Source: an uncultured Anaerovibrio sp.
GTDB lineage: Bacteria > Bacillota > Negativicutes > Selenomonadales > Selenomonadaceae
DNA length: 64,000 nt
Direction of reading: 5' to 3'
Assembly (NCBI GenBank): GCA_934196075.1
Contig: CAKPVW010000002.1
Span: forward strand, 1-64,000
The position numbers and the translations under genes are program-made. Positions 7,242 to 14,994 of this stretch are shown piece by piece (the first letter of the stretch is position 1; the number at the start of each line of letters is the position of its first letter). Below the pieces are notes generated by a model. It made no database searches, was not told the origin of the DNA, and saw nothing but the letters and a program-made list of their open reading frames with translations.

Positions 7242-8261
7242 TTGTTTGGCATGTCTATGGATATAGGAATTGATTTGGGTACAGCCAATGTACTGATTTA
7301 TATTAAGGGTAAGGGCATTGTCCTGCGGGAGCCATCAGTAGTGGCTATTGATAGAGACAGCAACAATATTCTTGCTGTAGGTGAGGAGGCCCGTCAGATG
7401 ATAGGCCGTACTCCTGGCAATATTGTGGCTATTCGCCCTATGCGGGATGGCGTAATTGCTGATTTTGATGTTACGGAGTCCATGCTGCGGCATTTTATTG
7501 AGAAGGTAACAGGCCATAGCTTTATGATTCGCCCCAGAATCATGGTATGTATTCCTTCATGTATTACCATGGTGGAACAGCGGGCCATTCAGGAGGCTGC
7601 AGAGCAGGCCGGTGCCCGCAGTACCTATTTGATTGAGGAGCCTTTGGCAGCAGCCATGGGAGCAGGTTTGGATATTGCTGAGCCATATGGTTCCATGGTG
7701 GTGGATATTGGCGGCGGTACTACAGATATTGCTGTTATTAGCCTAGGAGGCATTGTTATCAGCGATAGCCTAAGGGTGGCTGGTGACAAATTCGATGAAG
7801 CCATTATTGATTATGTCAAGAAGGAATTTAATCTGATGATCGGGGAGCGCACTGCCGAAAATATTAAGATTGAGGTGGGGGCGGCCTTCCCAGAGGCTCG
7901 CAATACCAAGCTGAATATTCGCGGCCGGGATATGCTGACAGGCTTGCCCAAGAATATTGAGGTAAATACGGAGCAGATTAGTCAGGCTCTGCATCCTTCT
8001 GTGGTTCAGATTGTGGACTGTGTTAAGGATGTTTTGGAAAAATGTCCGCCAGAGTTGGCTTCTGATATTATGGATCACGGGATTATTTTAACTGGCGGTG
8101 GTGCCATGCTCTATGGCCTGGATGAACTGATTCGCCGGGAAACCCAGATTAGCACCAGTCTGGCAGAGGATCCTTTGACCTGCGTTGCCTTGGGCACAGG
8201 CCGGGCTTTGGAGAATATTGATAAGTTGGATAGCAAAAAAAGCATTGCCTTTTGGAAATAA
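7242..8261 (+). CDS. mbl: Rod shape-determining protein MreB/Mbl
   Basis: About 339 residues, actin fold. DIGIDLGTANVLIY (phosphate 1), VVDIGGGTTDIAVI (phosphate 2) and GIILTGGGAMLYGLD (adenosine) motifs are all present. It forms membrane-bound filaments that steer cell-wall elongation. The order mbl-flgF-flgG matches mbl-flhO-flhP of Bacillus, which is why I call it Mbl. The start is unclear: TTG at 7242 gives the family-typical MFGMSMDIGIDLG and has GGAAGG about 12 bases upstream; TTG 7212 and ATG 7230 are alternatives. No MreC/MreD genes nearby. Confidence 0.92.
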   Translation: MFGMSMDIGIDLGTANVLIYIKGKGIVLREPSVVAIDRDSNNILAVGEEARQMIGRTPGNIVAIRPMRDGVIADFDVTESMLRHFIEKVTGHSFMIRPRIMVCIPSCITMVEQRAIQEAAEQAGARSTYLIEEPLAAAMGAGLDIAEPYGSMVVDIGGGTTDIAVISLGGIVISDSLRVAGDKFDEAIIDYVKKEFNLMIGERTAENIKIEVGAAFPEARNTKLNIRGRDMLTGLPKNIEVNTEQISQALHPSVVQIVDCVKDVLEKCPPELASDIMDHGIILTGGGAMLYGLDELIRRETQISTSLAEDPLTCVALGTGRALENIDKLDSKKSIAFWK

Positions 8262-8294
8262 AGGAAAGATAGATAATCAAAGGGGGATTTTGGA

Positions 8295-9104
8295 ATGTGG
8301 CGAGGTCTGTATACAGCAGCTACCGGCATGATTACAGAAACAAAGCGTACTGATACCATTGCCAACAATTTGGCTAATGCCAATACAACAGGCTACAAGC
8401 GGGATGACGCAGTAACCATGGATTTTGAGCCTATGCTGATTCGCAGAATCAATGACAAAACTGGTACTCAGCAGGAGGTAACCAGCTTTAAGGGCTTTTC
8501 TTTAGGCAGCAATGCCCCTGTGGTGGGGGAGCTGGGCCTAGGTGCTCAGGTAGCAGATATTGCTACGGATCATGCCCAGGGTTCCTTACAGACCACTGGC
8601 AATCAGTTGGATTTTGCCATTGAGGGAGAGGGTTATTTCCGCATCGCTACTCAGCAGGGAGAAAGATATACCCGGGATGGTAATTTTTATCGCAATGCCC
8701 AAGGACGTTTGGTGACGGTGAATGGTCAGGAGGTTCTGGACAATCGTGGCAGAGCGATTACGATTCCGCCAGAGACAGGGGAGTTTACAATTTCTCCTGA
8801 GGGGCGGATTAGTGCCAATGGGGTATTGGTGGCTCAGTTGGGGCTGGTAAGTTTTCCTGGGGGAAATGATGTGTTGGCCAAGGAGGGCAATAGCCTTTAT
8901 CGTCTGGTTGACCCTCAGCAGCAGCCTCAGCAGGCAACAGGCTTTGTGCAGCAGGGAGTGCTGGAACGCTCCAATACAGAGATTGTATCTGAAATGGTGA
9001 ATCTTATTGCCAATTATCGTGCCTATGAGGCCAGCTCCAAGGCTGTGGTAACACAGGATGGGATGCTGGATAAGGCGGTCAATGAAGTTGGGCGCAATAG
9101 CTAG
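8295..9104 (+). CDS. flgF: Flagellar proximal rod protein FlgF (FlhO)
   Basis: 269 residues of the flagellar hook-basal body family. N-terminal rod domain (RGLYTAATGMITE ... NNLANANTTGYKR), the D1/DE insertion with EGEGYFRI and YTRDGNF, and the C-terminal helix ERSNTEIVSEMVNLIANYRAYEA. It forms part of the rod crossing the periplasm. AAAGGGGG ribosome site. Followed by a 320-base gap holding a large nested hairpin, then flgG. Confidence 0.95.
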   Translation: MWRGLYTAATGMITETKRTDTIANNLANANTTGYKRDDAVTMDFEPMLIRRINDKTGTQQEVTSFKGFSLGSNAPVVGELGLGAQVADIATDHAQGSLQTTGNQLDFAIEGEGYFRIATQQGERYTRDGNFYRNAQGRLVTVNGQEVLDNRGRAITIPPETGEFTISPEGRISANGVLVAQLGLVSFPGGNDVLAKEGNSLYRLVDPQQQPQQATGFVQQGVLERSNTEIVSEMVNLIANYRAYEASSKAVVTQDGMLDKAVNEVGRNS

Positions 9105-9425
9105 TAAATTGCTATTGATAATTGCTTATCGTCGCCATGACATATACCATTTCAGGCACGTTTGCACTATGGAGATGAGCCTCACGCTGCTAAACTCATT
9201 CAATTACTTTAGAAGCCATCACTGCGTGAGACTTCTAAAGATTTGAATTCGTTAAGAAGCGAGGCTCATCAACATACCTGCAATGGTATATATCATGGCT
9301 TGTGATAGTGCATTCATAGTGGTGTATCGTATTTAATGTTTATTATGTATTTTACGATATGATTATATAGTAGATGGTTTAAAATTTGCTAATAGAAGTA
9401 AAGATAGAAAAGGAGATTTTGTCCC
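9105..9425. repeat. Intergenic region with a large nested inverted repeat (MITE-like)
   Basis: No ORF of note. Outer arms GCCATGA-CATATACCATT-TCAGG (9134-9156) and CCTG-AATGGTATAT-TCATGGC (9277-9299, imperfect). Middle arms GATGAGCCTC (9174-9183)/GAGGCTCATC (9261-9270), perfect. Inner arms CTTTAGAAG (9207-9215)/CTTCTAAAG (9232-9240), perfect. The fold spans about 166 nt with a 16-nt apical loop. It has no T-tract, so it is not a plain terminator. AAAAGGAG for flgG lies at the right end. Confidence 0.75.
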
Positions 9426-10214
9426 ATGATGCGTTCTTTATGGTCTGCGGCTTCCGGTATGAAGGGGCAGCAGAAGCAGATGGATATAGTGGCTCATAAT
9501 TTGGCCAATGTTAATACTACTGGTGCCAAGGCTCAGAGAGCTGAGTTTCAGGATTTGTTGTATCAGACATTGAGAGCTGGCGGTGCGGAAAGCGGCGATG
9601 GCAATATGTACCCTACTCCTATGCAGATAGGTTTGGGTTCCCGTTTGAGTGCTACCAATAGAATTTTTGTCCAGGGTAATGTACAGACTACTGACAACCC
9701 TACAGATTTGTGTATTCAGGGCGAGGGATTTTTCCAGATTCAGATGCCTGATGGAACTACTGGCTATACTAGAGATGGTTCCTTCAAGATCGATGCTAAC
9801 CGCAATCTGGTAACCAGTGATGGCTATCCTTTGACTGAGGCCATTACCTTCCCAGAGAATGCGACCTTGGATAGTGTAGTTATTTCTCCTACTGGTGCTG
9901 TTAGCTGTGAGGTAGAGGGACAGCAACAGGATGTAGGCCAGATTGAGCTGGCTCGCTTCCTGAATCCTGCTGGTTTGACTGCTGTAGGCAAGAATCTCTT
10001 TGTAGAGTCTGCTGCCTCTGGTGAGCCACAGGTAAATCAGCCAGGCAATGATGGCACAGGTACTTTGCTGCAGTCCTGTCTAGAAATGTCCAGTGTACAG
10101 ATTGTGGATGAAATGGTTAATATGATTGTTTCTCAGCGTGCCTATGAGTCCAACTCCAAGGCTATTACCACCTCTGACAGCATGTTGGAGATTGCCAATG
10201 GCTTGAAGCGTTAA
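9426..10214 (+). CDS. flgG: Flagellar distal rod protein FlgG (FlhP)
   Basis: 262 residues. Rod motif SLWSAASGMKGQQKQMDIVA then NLANVNTTGAKAQRAEFQ, EGFFQIQMPDG, GYTRDGSFKID and the C-terminal LEMSSVQIVDEMVNMIVSQRAYE. Builds the distal rod that passes through the P- and L-rings. AAGGAG site ten bases before the ATG; a second ATG follows directly. flgA starts 28 bases downstream, so from here the genes read as one operon to flgJ. Confidence 0.96.
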   Translation: MMRSLWSAASGMKGQQKQMDIVAHNLANVNTTGAKAQRAEFQDLLYQTLRAGGAESGDGNMYPTPMQIGLGSRLSATNRIFVQGNVQTTDNPTDLCIQGEGFFQIQMPDGTTGYTRDGSFKIDANRNLVTSDGYPLTEAITFPENATLDSVVISPTGAVSCEVEGQQQDVGQIELARFLNPAGLTAVGKNLFVESAASGEPQVNQPGNDGTGTLLQSCLEMSSVQIVDEMVNMIVSQRAYESNSKAITTSDSMLEIANGLKR

Positions 10215-10242
10215 GGCATTTGATTTTATCAGGAGTGTGACT

Positions 10243-11031
10243 ATGGCTATAGTCAGATTTTTGTTAGTTTTTTTGATAACAATAGGGTGCTGGTATCTGC
10301 CTCAGGGGCAGATTCCGGCTCTTTGGTTTGTACAGCTTTCTAGGGCAGAGGCAGCTATCAAGATAGAGCCTACGCCTCAGCTGCCTCAGGTGATAGTGCG
10401 GGAGAATCTTATTCAGCAGGCCAAGAAATGCATTGATCAGGAAATGGCTGGCATGGGCATCACGGGGCGGTATACCGTGGAGGCGGTGAATGTGCCCGCA
10501 GGGCTGAGACTGCCCTGGGGAAATATTACCTATAGCTGCAGCCTGCCCAATGGTGTTCGCAAATCCCTGCTGACAGCGGTAAATGTGGATGTGCTGGTGA
10601 ATGGTGCTCCCTATGCCCGCATGGTATGCAGTATGCGGGTGAGAATCTACCAAAAGGTGGTAGTGGCAGCTACCCCTATTCAAAGGGAGATACCTATCAG
10701 GCTGGAAAATCTTATGGTAGCAGAGCGGGAGGACAAGGGCAAGGCTTATGAGCGTTATACTGTTCCTCAGGATTTGGTGGGCAAGGTGCTTACCTCCAAT
10801 GCTGCGACTGGTACCGTGCTGCATAGCGGCATGGTGAAGGAACAGATTTTGATACAGCCCTATAGCCAGATTAATATTTGTACTAATATTAATGGTGTGG
10901 AAATCAAAACCGCTGGTACTGCTCTAGAGCGGGGACGGCGGGGAGATTATATTACGGTTCAGAATAATTCTTCTAAAAGGAAAATTCGGGCCAAGGTAAT
11001 TGATGAAAATAATGTACAGGTGGTGGCCTGA
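10243..11031 (+). CDS. flgA: P-ring assembly chaperone FlgA
   Basis: About 262 residues. Signal-anchor or signal peptide at the N-terminus (IVRFLLVFLITIGCWYL). C-terminal SAF-type domain with the FlgA hallmarks GKVLTSNAATGTVL, then GVEIKTAGTALERG, GDYITVQN and KRKIRAKVIDENNVQVV. A periplasmic chaperone for FlgI. Start at 10243 chosen because AGGAGTG lies seven bases upstream. Sits between flgG and flgH, as expected for an outer-membrane-bearing bacterium. Confidence 0.92.
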   Translation: MAIVRFLLVFLITIGCWYLPQGQIPALWFVQLSRAEAAIKIEPTPQLPQVIVRENLIQQAKKCIDQEMAGMGITGRYTVEAVNVPAGLRLPWGNITYSCSLPNGVRKSLLTAVNVDVLVNGAPYARMVCSMRVRIYQKVVVAATPIQREIPIRLENLMVAEREDKGKAYERYTVPQDLVGKVLTSNAATGTVLHSGMVKEQILIQPYSQINICTNINGVEIKTAGTALERGRRGDYITVQNNSSKRKIRAKVIDENNVQVVA

Positions 11032-11096
11032 TAGATTGGCATCAAGCTAAAAAGGCCCAGCTTTTGAGACAGCCCTTTTGATGGGAGATGAAGGAT

Positions 11097-11690
11097 ATGA
11101 AGAAAAATAAAATCGCCTGTCTGGCCATAGCAGCTCTTTTGGCTGTAAATATGGCAGGTATGGCACCGGCCCACACCAGTGCCGAAAGCCTGTGGGGGAA
11201 CCATCACAATGTATTTTCGGACAGAAAGGCCTCTCAGGTAGGAGATATTCTTACCATTTTGATTAGTGAGACCTCCAAGACCTCTCAGAGTTTGTCCAAT
11301 TCCAATTCAAAATCAGGTAATCAATCCCTGTCGGCTGGTACAGGTATTTTTAGCTTCTTGGCAGCGGCATCAGCCTCTGGCTCAGATAGCTTCAAGGCCA
11401 ATGGTACCGCTAACAATACCAATACGGCTACAGGTAATGTTACGGTAACCGTAATAGATGTAAAGGAAAATGGCAATCTGGTAGTAGAGGGTACTCAGTC
11501 TATTTGGAATAACAAAAATGAGCACAAGATTACAGTGCAGGGTGTAGTTCGCCCAGATGATATTTCCTATAACAATACTATTGCTTCCAGCAAGGTGGCA
11601 GATGCAACCTTAAGATTTGATGGCAAGGGTCCACTGAATGCCAAGCAGCGTCAGGGTATTCTTACTCAGATTTTCAATATTTTGTTCTAA
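11097..11690 (+). CDS. flgH: Flagellar L-ring protein FlgH
   Basis: About 197 residues. Core motifs of FlgH: SLWGN, FSDRKASQVGDILTILISE, NGNLVVEGTQSI and the late VVRPDDISYNNTIASSKVADA. Forms the outer-membrane L-ring. Signal peptide present but I see no lipobox: the only early Cys (KIACLA) lies before the hydrophobic core, whereas the proteobacterial protein is a lipoprotein. Start 11097 has GGGAG nine bases upstream; 11088 is an alternative. Confidence 0.92.
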   Translation: MKKNKIACLAIAALLAVNMAGMAPAHTSAESLWGNHHNVFSDRKASQVGDILTILISETSKTSQSLSNSNSKSGNQSLSAGTGIFSFLAAASASGSDSFKANGTANNTNTATGNVTVTVIDVKENGNLVVEGTQSIWNNKNEHKITVQGVVRPDDISYNNTIASSKVADATLRFDGKGPLNAKQRQGILTQIFNILF

Positions 11691-11728
11691 ATACCCACAA
11701 AGGTATTGGGAAAGGCAAGGAGAAATAT

Positions 11729-12847
11729 ATGCAGAAGTTATGGCGTGTAATAAGTCTGGCCTTGTGTCTGTGCCTGTTGGGTACAGCTACAGCCATGGCG
11801 GCCGGATATTCCTCTGTGCGGCTGAAGGATGTGGCCAAGGTACAGGGCGTGCGCAGCAACCAGCTGATGGGCTATGGTCTGGTGGTGGGCTTGAATGGCA
11901 CCGGTGATTCTAACAAAATGACTCAGACTATTCAGTCTATTGGCAATATGATGCGGGAATACGGGGTAGGCTTTGATACCAGCGGTTTGAAGCCCAAGAA
12001 TGTAGCTGCGGTTATTGTTACAGCTACTTTGCCTCCTTTCGTACGGGAGGGAGATACCATTGATATTACGGTTTCCTCCATGGGTGATGCCAAAAGCATT
12101 CAGGGAGGCACTTTGCTGCAGACTCCTTTGAAGGCTGGCAACGGCAATGTTTATGCTGTGGCTATGGGTGCAGTATCTACAGGCGGTTTTTCGGCAGGCA
12201 GAGGCAACAACAGTGCTCAGAAGAATTTTCCAACCGTAGGTACTACCCCTAATGGTGCCATTGTGGAGCGTTCGGTGGAGGATGATGATTTGGCCCCTAA
12301 TGGGGTGCTGTCCTGGTCTTTAACCAAGGCGGATTTTACCACAGCCAATAGAATTGCTCAGGCTATTAATGCCCAATACGGCGGTATTGCCAAGGCAGCT
12401 AATCCAGGCCGAGTGGATGTGGTGGTGCCTGCCTATTATCGTAGTAATGTGGTAGGTTTTATTTCCTCTATGGAGGATCTAGTGGTTACACCAGACAATA
12501 TTGCCAAGGTAGTGGTTAATGAGCGTACTGGTACTATTGTTATGGGAGGCGATGTGGCCGTAGATACCATTGCCATTACCCAGGGGGGCATTACCGTGGA
12601 TATTGGCCGCAGCTATGATGTGATTCAGCCACCGCCATTTACCCATGGCAACACGGTGATTTTGCCACAGGATGATGTGAATGTAAAAGAGCAGAAGGGC
12701 AGTTCTATTGTGCTGCCAGCAACAGCTAATGTAAATGATATTGTGGGAGCACTAAATTCCGTAGGTGCTACCCCAAGAGATATTATTTCCATCCTGCAGG
12801 CTATCAAGGCAGCAGGAGCACTGCATGCAGATTTGGAGCTGATTTAA
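11729..12847 (+). CDS. flgI: Flagellar P-ring protein FlgI
   Basis: 372 residues with a clear signal peptide (LALCLCLLGTATAMAA). Nearly the whole length follows FlgI: VRLKDVAKVQGVRSNQLMGY, GYGLVVGLNGTGD, TATLPPFVREGDTID, VSSMGDAKSIQGGTLLQTPL, NERTGTIVMGGDV and the C-terminal ATPRDIISILQAIKAAGALH. Forms the ring in the peptidoglycan layer around the rod. AAGGAG before the ATG; one base before flgJ. Confidence 0.96.
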   Translation: MQKLWRVISLALCLCLLGTATAMAAGYSSVRLKDVAKVQGVRSNQLMGYGLVVGLNGTGDSNKMTQTIQSIGNMMREYGVGFDTSGLKPKNVAAVIVTATLPPFVREGDTIDITVSSMGDAKSIQGGTLLQTPLKAGNGNVYAVAMGAVSTGGFSAGRGNNSAQKNFPTVGTTPNGAIVERSVEDDDLAPNGVLSWSLTKADFTTANRIAQAINAQYGGIAKAANPGRVDVVVPAYYRSNVVGFISSMEDLVVTPDNIAKVVVNERTGTIVMGGDVAVDTIAITQGGITVDIGRSYDVIQPPPFTHGNTVILPQDDVNVKEQKGSSIVLPATANVNDIVGALNSVGATPRDIISILQAIKAAGALHADLELI

Positions 12848-12848
12848 G

Positions 12849-13292
12849 ATGATGAATACAATCGGGGGACTGGGCTTAGCTGCCAATACCATGGCTAATA
12901 GAGCCCAGGACAAGGCTCAGGTAGAAAAGGCTGAGGGCTTTGCCCAGGAGCTGTCCAAGGTTCAGAAAAATACTTTGGAAGATCCGGTTTATCAGCAAAA
13001 GCTAAAGGATGCCTGCCGTGGCTTTGAATCCATGTTTCTGCAGATGATGTGGAAGGAAATGCGTGGCACCGTGCAGGAGGATGCCCTTTTTGGTGAGTCT
13101 CAGGGGGAAAAGATTTTCAAGGACATGCTGGACACAGAAATGGTGGATCGCATGAGTGCGGCCGGTGGTGTGGGCTTGGCAGATATGATGTACAAGCAGC
13201 TGACAGCCCAGTATCAGGCCAAGGCGGATATGGCAGAGCGGGCTAGAGCTTCTATGGAGGCCAAGGGTCAGCATATAAATCTGCCGGGCTAA
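12849..13292 (+). CDS. flgJ: Rod-binding protein FlgJ, N-terminal domain only
   Basis: 147 residues. Has the rod-binding core (CRGFESMFLQMMWKEMRGTV, then SQGEKIFKDMLDTEMVDRMS and GLADMMYKQL). Lacks the C-terminal muramidase of gammaproteobacterial FlgJ, as in most other phyla. It is the rod cap; another enzyme must open the wall. Starts one base after flgI. A terminator at 13317 closes the flagellar operon. Confidence 0.92.
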   Translation: MMNTIGGLGLAANTMANRAQDKAQVEKAEGFAQELSKVQKNTLEDPVYQQKLKDACRGFESMFLQMMWKEMRGTVQEDALFGESQGEKIFKDMLDTEMVDRMSAAGGVGLADMMYKQLTAQYQAKADMAERARASMEAKGQHINLPG

Positions 13293-13316
13293 GCAATTTT
13301 GGTGAATTTGGTGAGG

Positions 13317-13344
13317 GAGAGGCTATCGGATGATAGTCTCTTTT
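13317..13344 (+). terminator. Terminator of the flagellar operon
   Basis: GAGAGGCTATC-GGAT-GATAGTCTC with one mismatch, then TTTTCTTT. Confidence 0.75.
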
Positions 13345-13366
13345 CTTTGTTTGTATGGGAGGCATT

Positions 13367-14851
13367 ATGAAAAGATTTTGGATAGGCTGTCTGGCTTTTT
13401 TGTTAATGTGGGGAAATATGTCTGGGGGCTGGGCGGCAGCCAAGATGCCGGAATGGCTGCAGACAGGAGGTATCAGCACATCTCAGCAGCCTGGGCAGAG
13501 TGTTAATAAACAGCAGATTGATTTTGGCGGCAGAAATGTACTAAGCAATATTCGCTATGGAGATAGCAGTTCTCGTCTGCGGATTGTTTTGGATTTGAGC
13601 AAGGCTGCTAATTATAGTGTAAGCAGGGAAAATAACAATACTAGATTGGTGGTGAATCTGAATAATATTGCTACGGCTTTGCAGGAGGCACCGGCATGGC
13701 GCAGCAATGTGGTCAAGGATATTATTCTGGGCACCTATGGCAGTGATACCGTCCAGTTGATTGTGGATATGAAGGCACCTATGGAGGCCAAGGTATATAC
13801 CATGGCCAATCCCCACAGGCTGGTTATCGATATTCAGAAGGAGTATGAGGAAATGAATCCCCGGCAGATTATGCCGGGCTTGAATTATACCCGCTATGTA
13901 CGGGTGGATAATCGTGGCACGCTGACAGCCTATGTGCTGGAGGCAGATAGAAGTAAATTTGATTTGCAGCTGGTATTGGCTGGGGATAATATTTCCTCTG
14001 GCCGTCAGAAGCTAAAAGCCATGGCGGCTGCTCATCAGGCCGTGGCTGCTATTAATGGCGGTTATTTCTCTCTGGATGGCAGTCTGATTGGCAATACTCG
14101 TCTCAATGGCCAAACTGCCGGCACCACCTATTTCAATCGTACTTCTCTGGGCTTTATGCCAGATGGCACCTTGAAGCTGGCTGCTTCCCAATACTATGGA
14201 GTGGTAGATATTAATGGTCAGCAGGTGTATTTATCTGGGGTAAATTGCCCTAGAGGTACCAATAATACCATTCTGTATAATAGCCTTTTTGGCAATTATA
14301 CTGGCACCAATGAATTTGGCAAGGAATATGTGGTGCAGAATGGCAAGGTCATAGCTATCAATCAGGCCAATAGCTTTATTCTTACAGGTGCACAGGTGAT
14401 TTCGGTGCATGGTACGGCTCAGGATGCCTTTGCCAAGGTTAGGATAGGAGATAAGATAACTGTGGGAGAGAATTTTGGCCCTGAGCTGGATAGCGCTTCG
14501 ACCATTGTGGGCGCAGGGCCAGAGCTGCTGCGGGGAGGCCAGCTTAGTGTTACATCAGTGCAGGAGCAGTTTCCCGCTGATATTGCCAAGGGAAGGGCGC
14601 CTAGAACTGCCTTGGGTATCAAGGCTGATGGCAAAATTATTTTCATGGTTATAGATGGCCGTCAAAGTCACAGCATTGGTACTACCCTGACGGAAACAGC
14701 CCAGCTGCTGCAAAAATTCGGGGCAGTTAATGGCTTCAATCTGGACGGAGGCGGCTCCAGTGAAATGGTGCTGCAGGGACAGATTCTTAACAGTCCTTCT
14801 GATGGAGGAGAGCGTCCAGTGGGCAGTGGTTTGATTTTGACCCAGCGTTAA
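13367..14851 (+). CDS. Secreted AMIN-domain and phosphodiester glycosidase (NAGPA-like) protein
   Basis: About 494 residues. Signal peptide, then an AMIN domain (~50-150: VLSNIRYGDSSSRLRIVLDL ... PHRLVIDIQKEYE), which usually binds peptidoglycan or secretion sites. The C-terminal half is a NAGPA/DUF2233 domain (INGGYFSLDGSLIGN, GRAPRTALGIKADGKIIFMV, ID-GRQ, GAVNGFNLDGGGSSEMVLQ), a fold that cleaves phosphodiester-linked sugars. This pair suggests a periplasmic enzyme acting on cell-wall-linked sugars or exopolysaccharide. Start at 13367 has GGGAGG upstream. Substrate not known. Confidence 0.88.
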   Translation: MKRFWIGCLAFLLMWGNMSGGWAAAKMPEWLQTGGISTSQQPGQSVNKQQIDFGGRNVLSNIRYGDSSSRLRIVLDLSKAANYSVSRENNNTRLVVNLNNIATALQEAPAWRSNVVKDIILGTYGSDTVQLIVDMKAPMEAKVYTMANPHRLVIDIQKEYEEMNPRQIMPGLNYTRYVRVDNRGTLTAYVLEADRSKFDLQLVLAGDNISSGRQKLKAMAAAHQAVAAINGGYFSLDGSLIGNTRLNGQTAGTTYFNRTSLGFMPDGTLKLAASQYYGVVDINGQQVYLSGVNCPRGTNNTILYNSLFGNYTGTNEFGKEYVVQNGKVIAINQANSFILTGAQVISVHGTAQDAFAKVRIGDKITVGENFGPELDSASTIVGAGPELLRGGQLSVTSVQEQFPADIAKGRAPRTALGIKADGKIIFMVIDGRQSHSIGTTLTETAQLLQKFGAVNGFNLDGGGSSEMVLQGQILNSPSDGGERPVGSGLILTQR

Positions 14852-14877
14852 AGAACGAACGATTTGTAAAATACTTA

Positions 14878-14905
14878 TTGCTATTATTTTTTTTTAGGAT
14901 ATAAT
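14878..14905 (+). promoter_or_regulatory. Promoter upstream of the S55-like gene
   Basis: TTGCTA (14878-14883), 16-bp spacer, TATAAT (14900-14905). Confidence 0.55.
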
Positions 14906-14994
14906 GGATATATTACCTGTAATTAGGTAGTGAAATGATATTGCAGCAGGATAGTATATTAAAGATAAGCAGAAGTATTTTCGAGGTGAATTTT

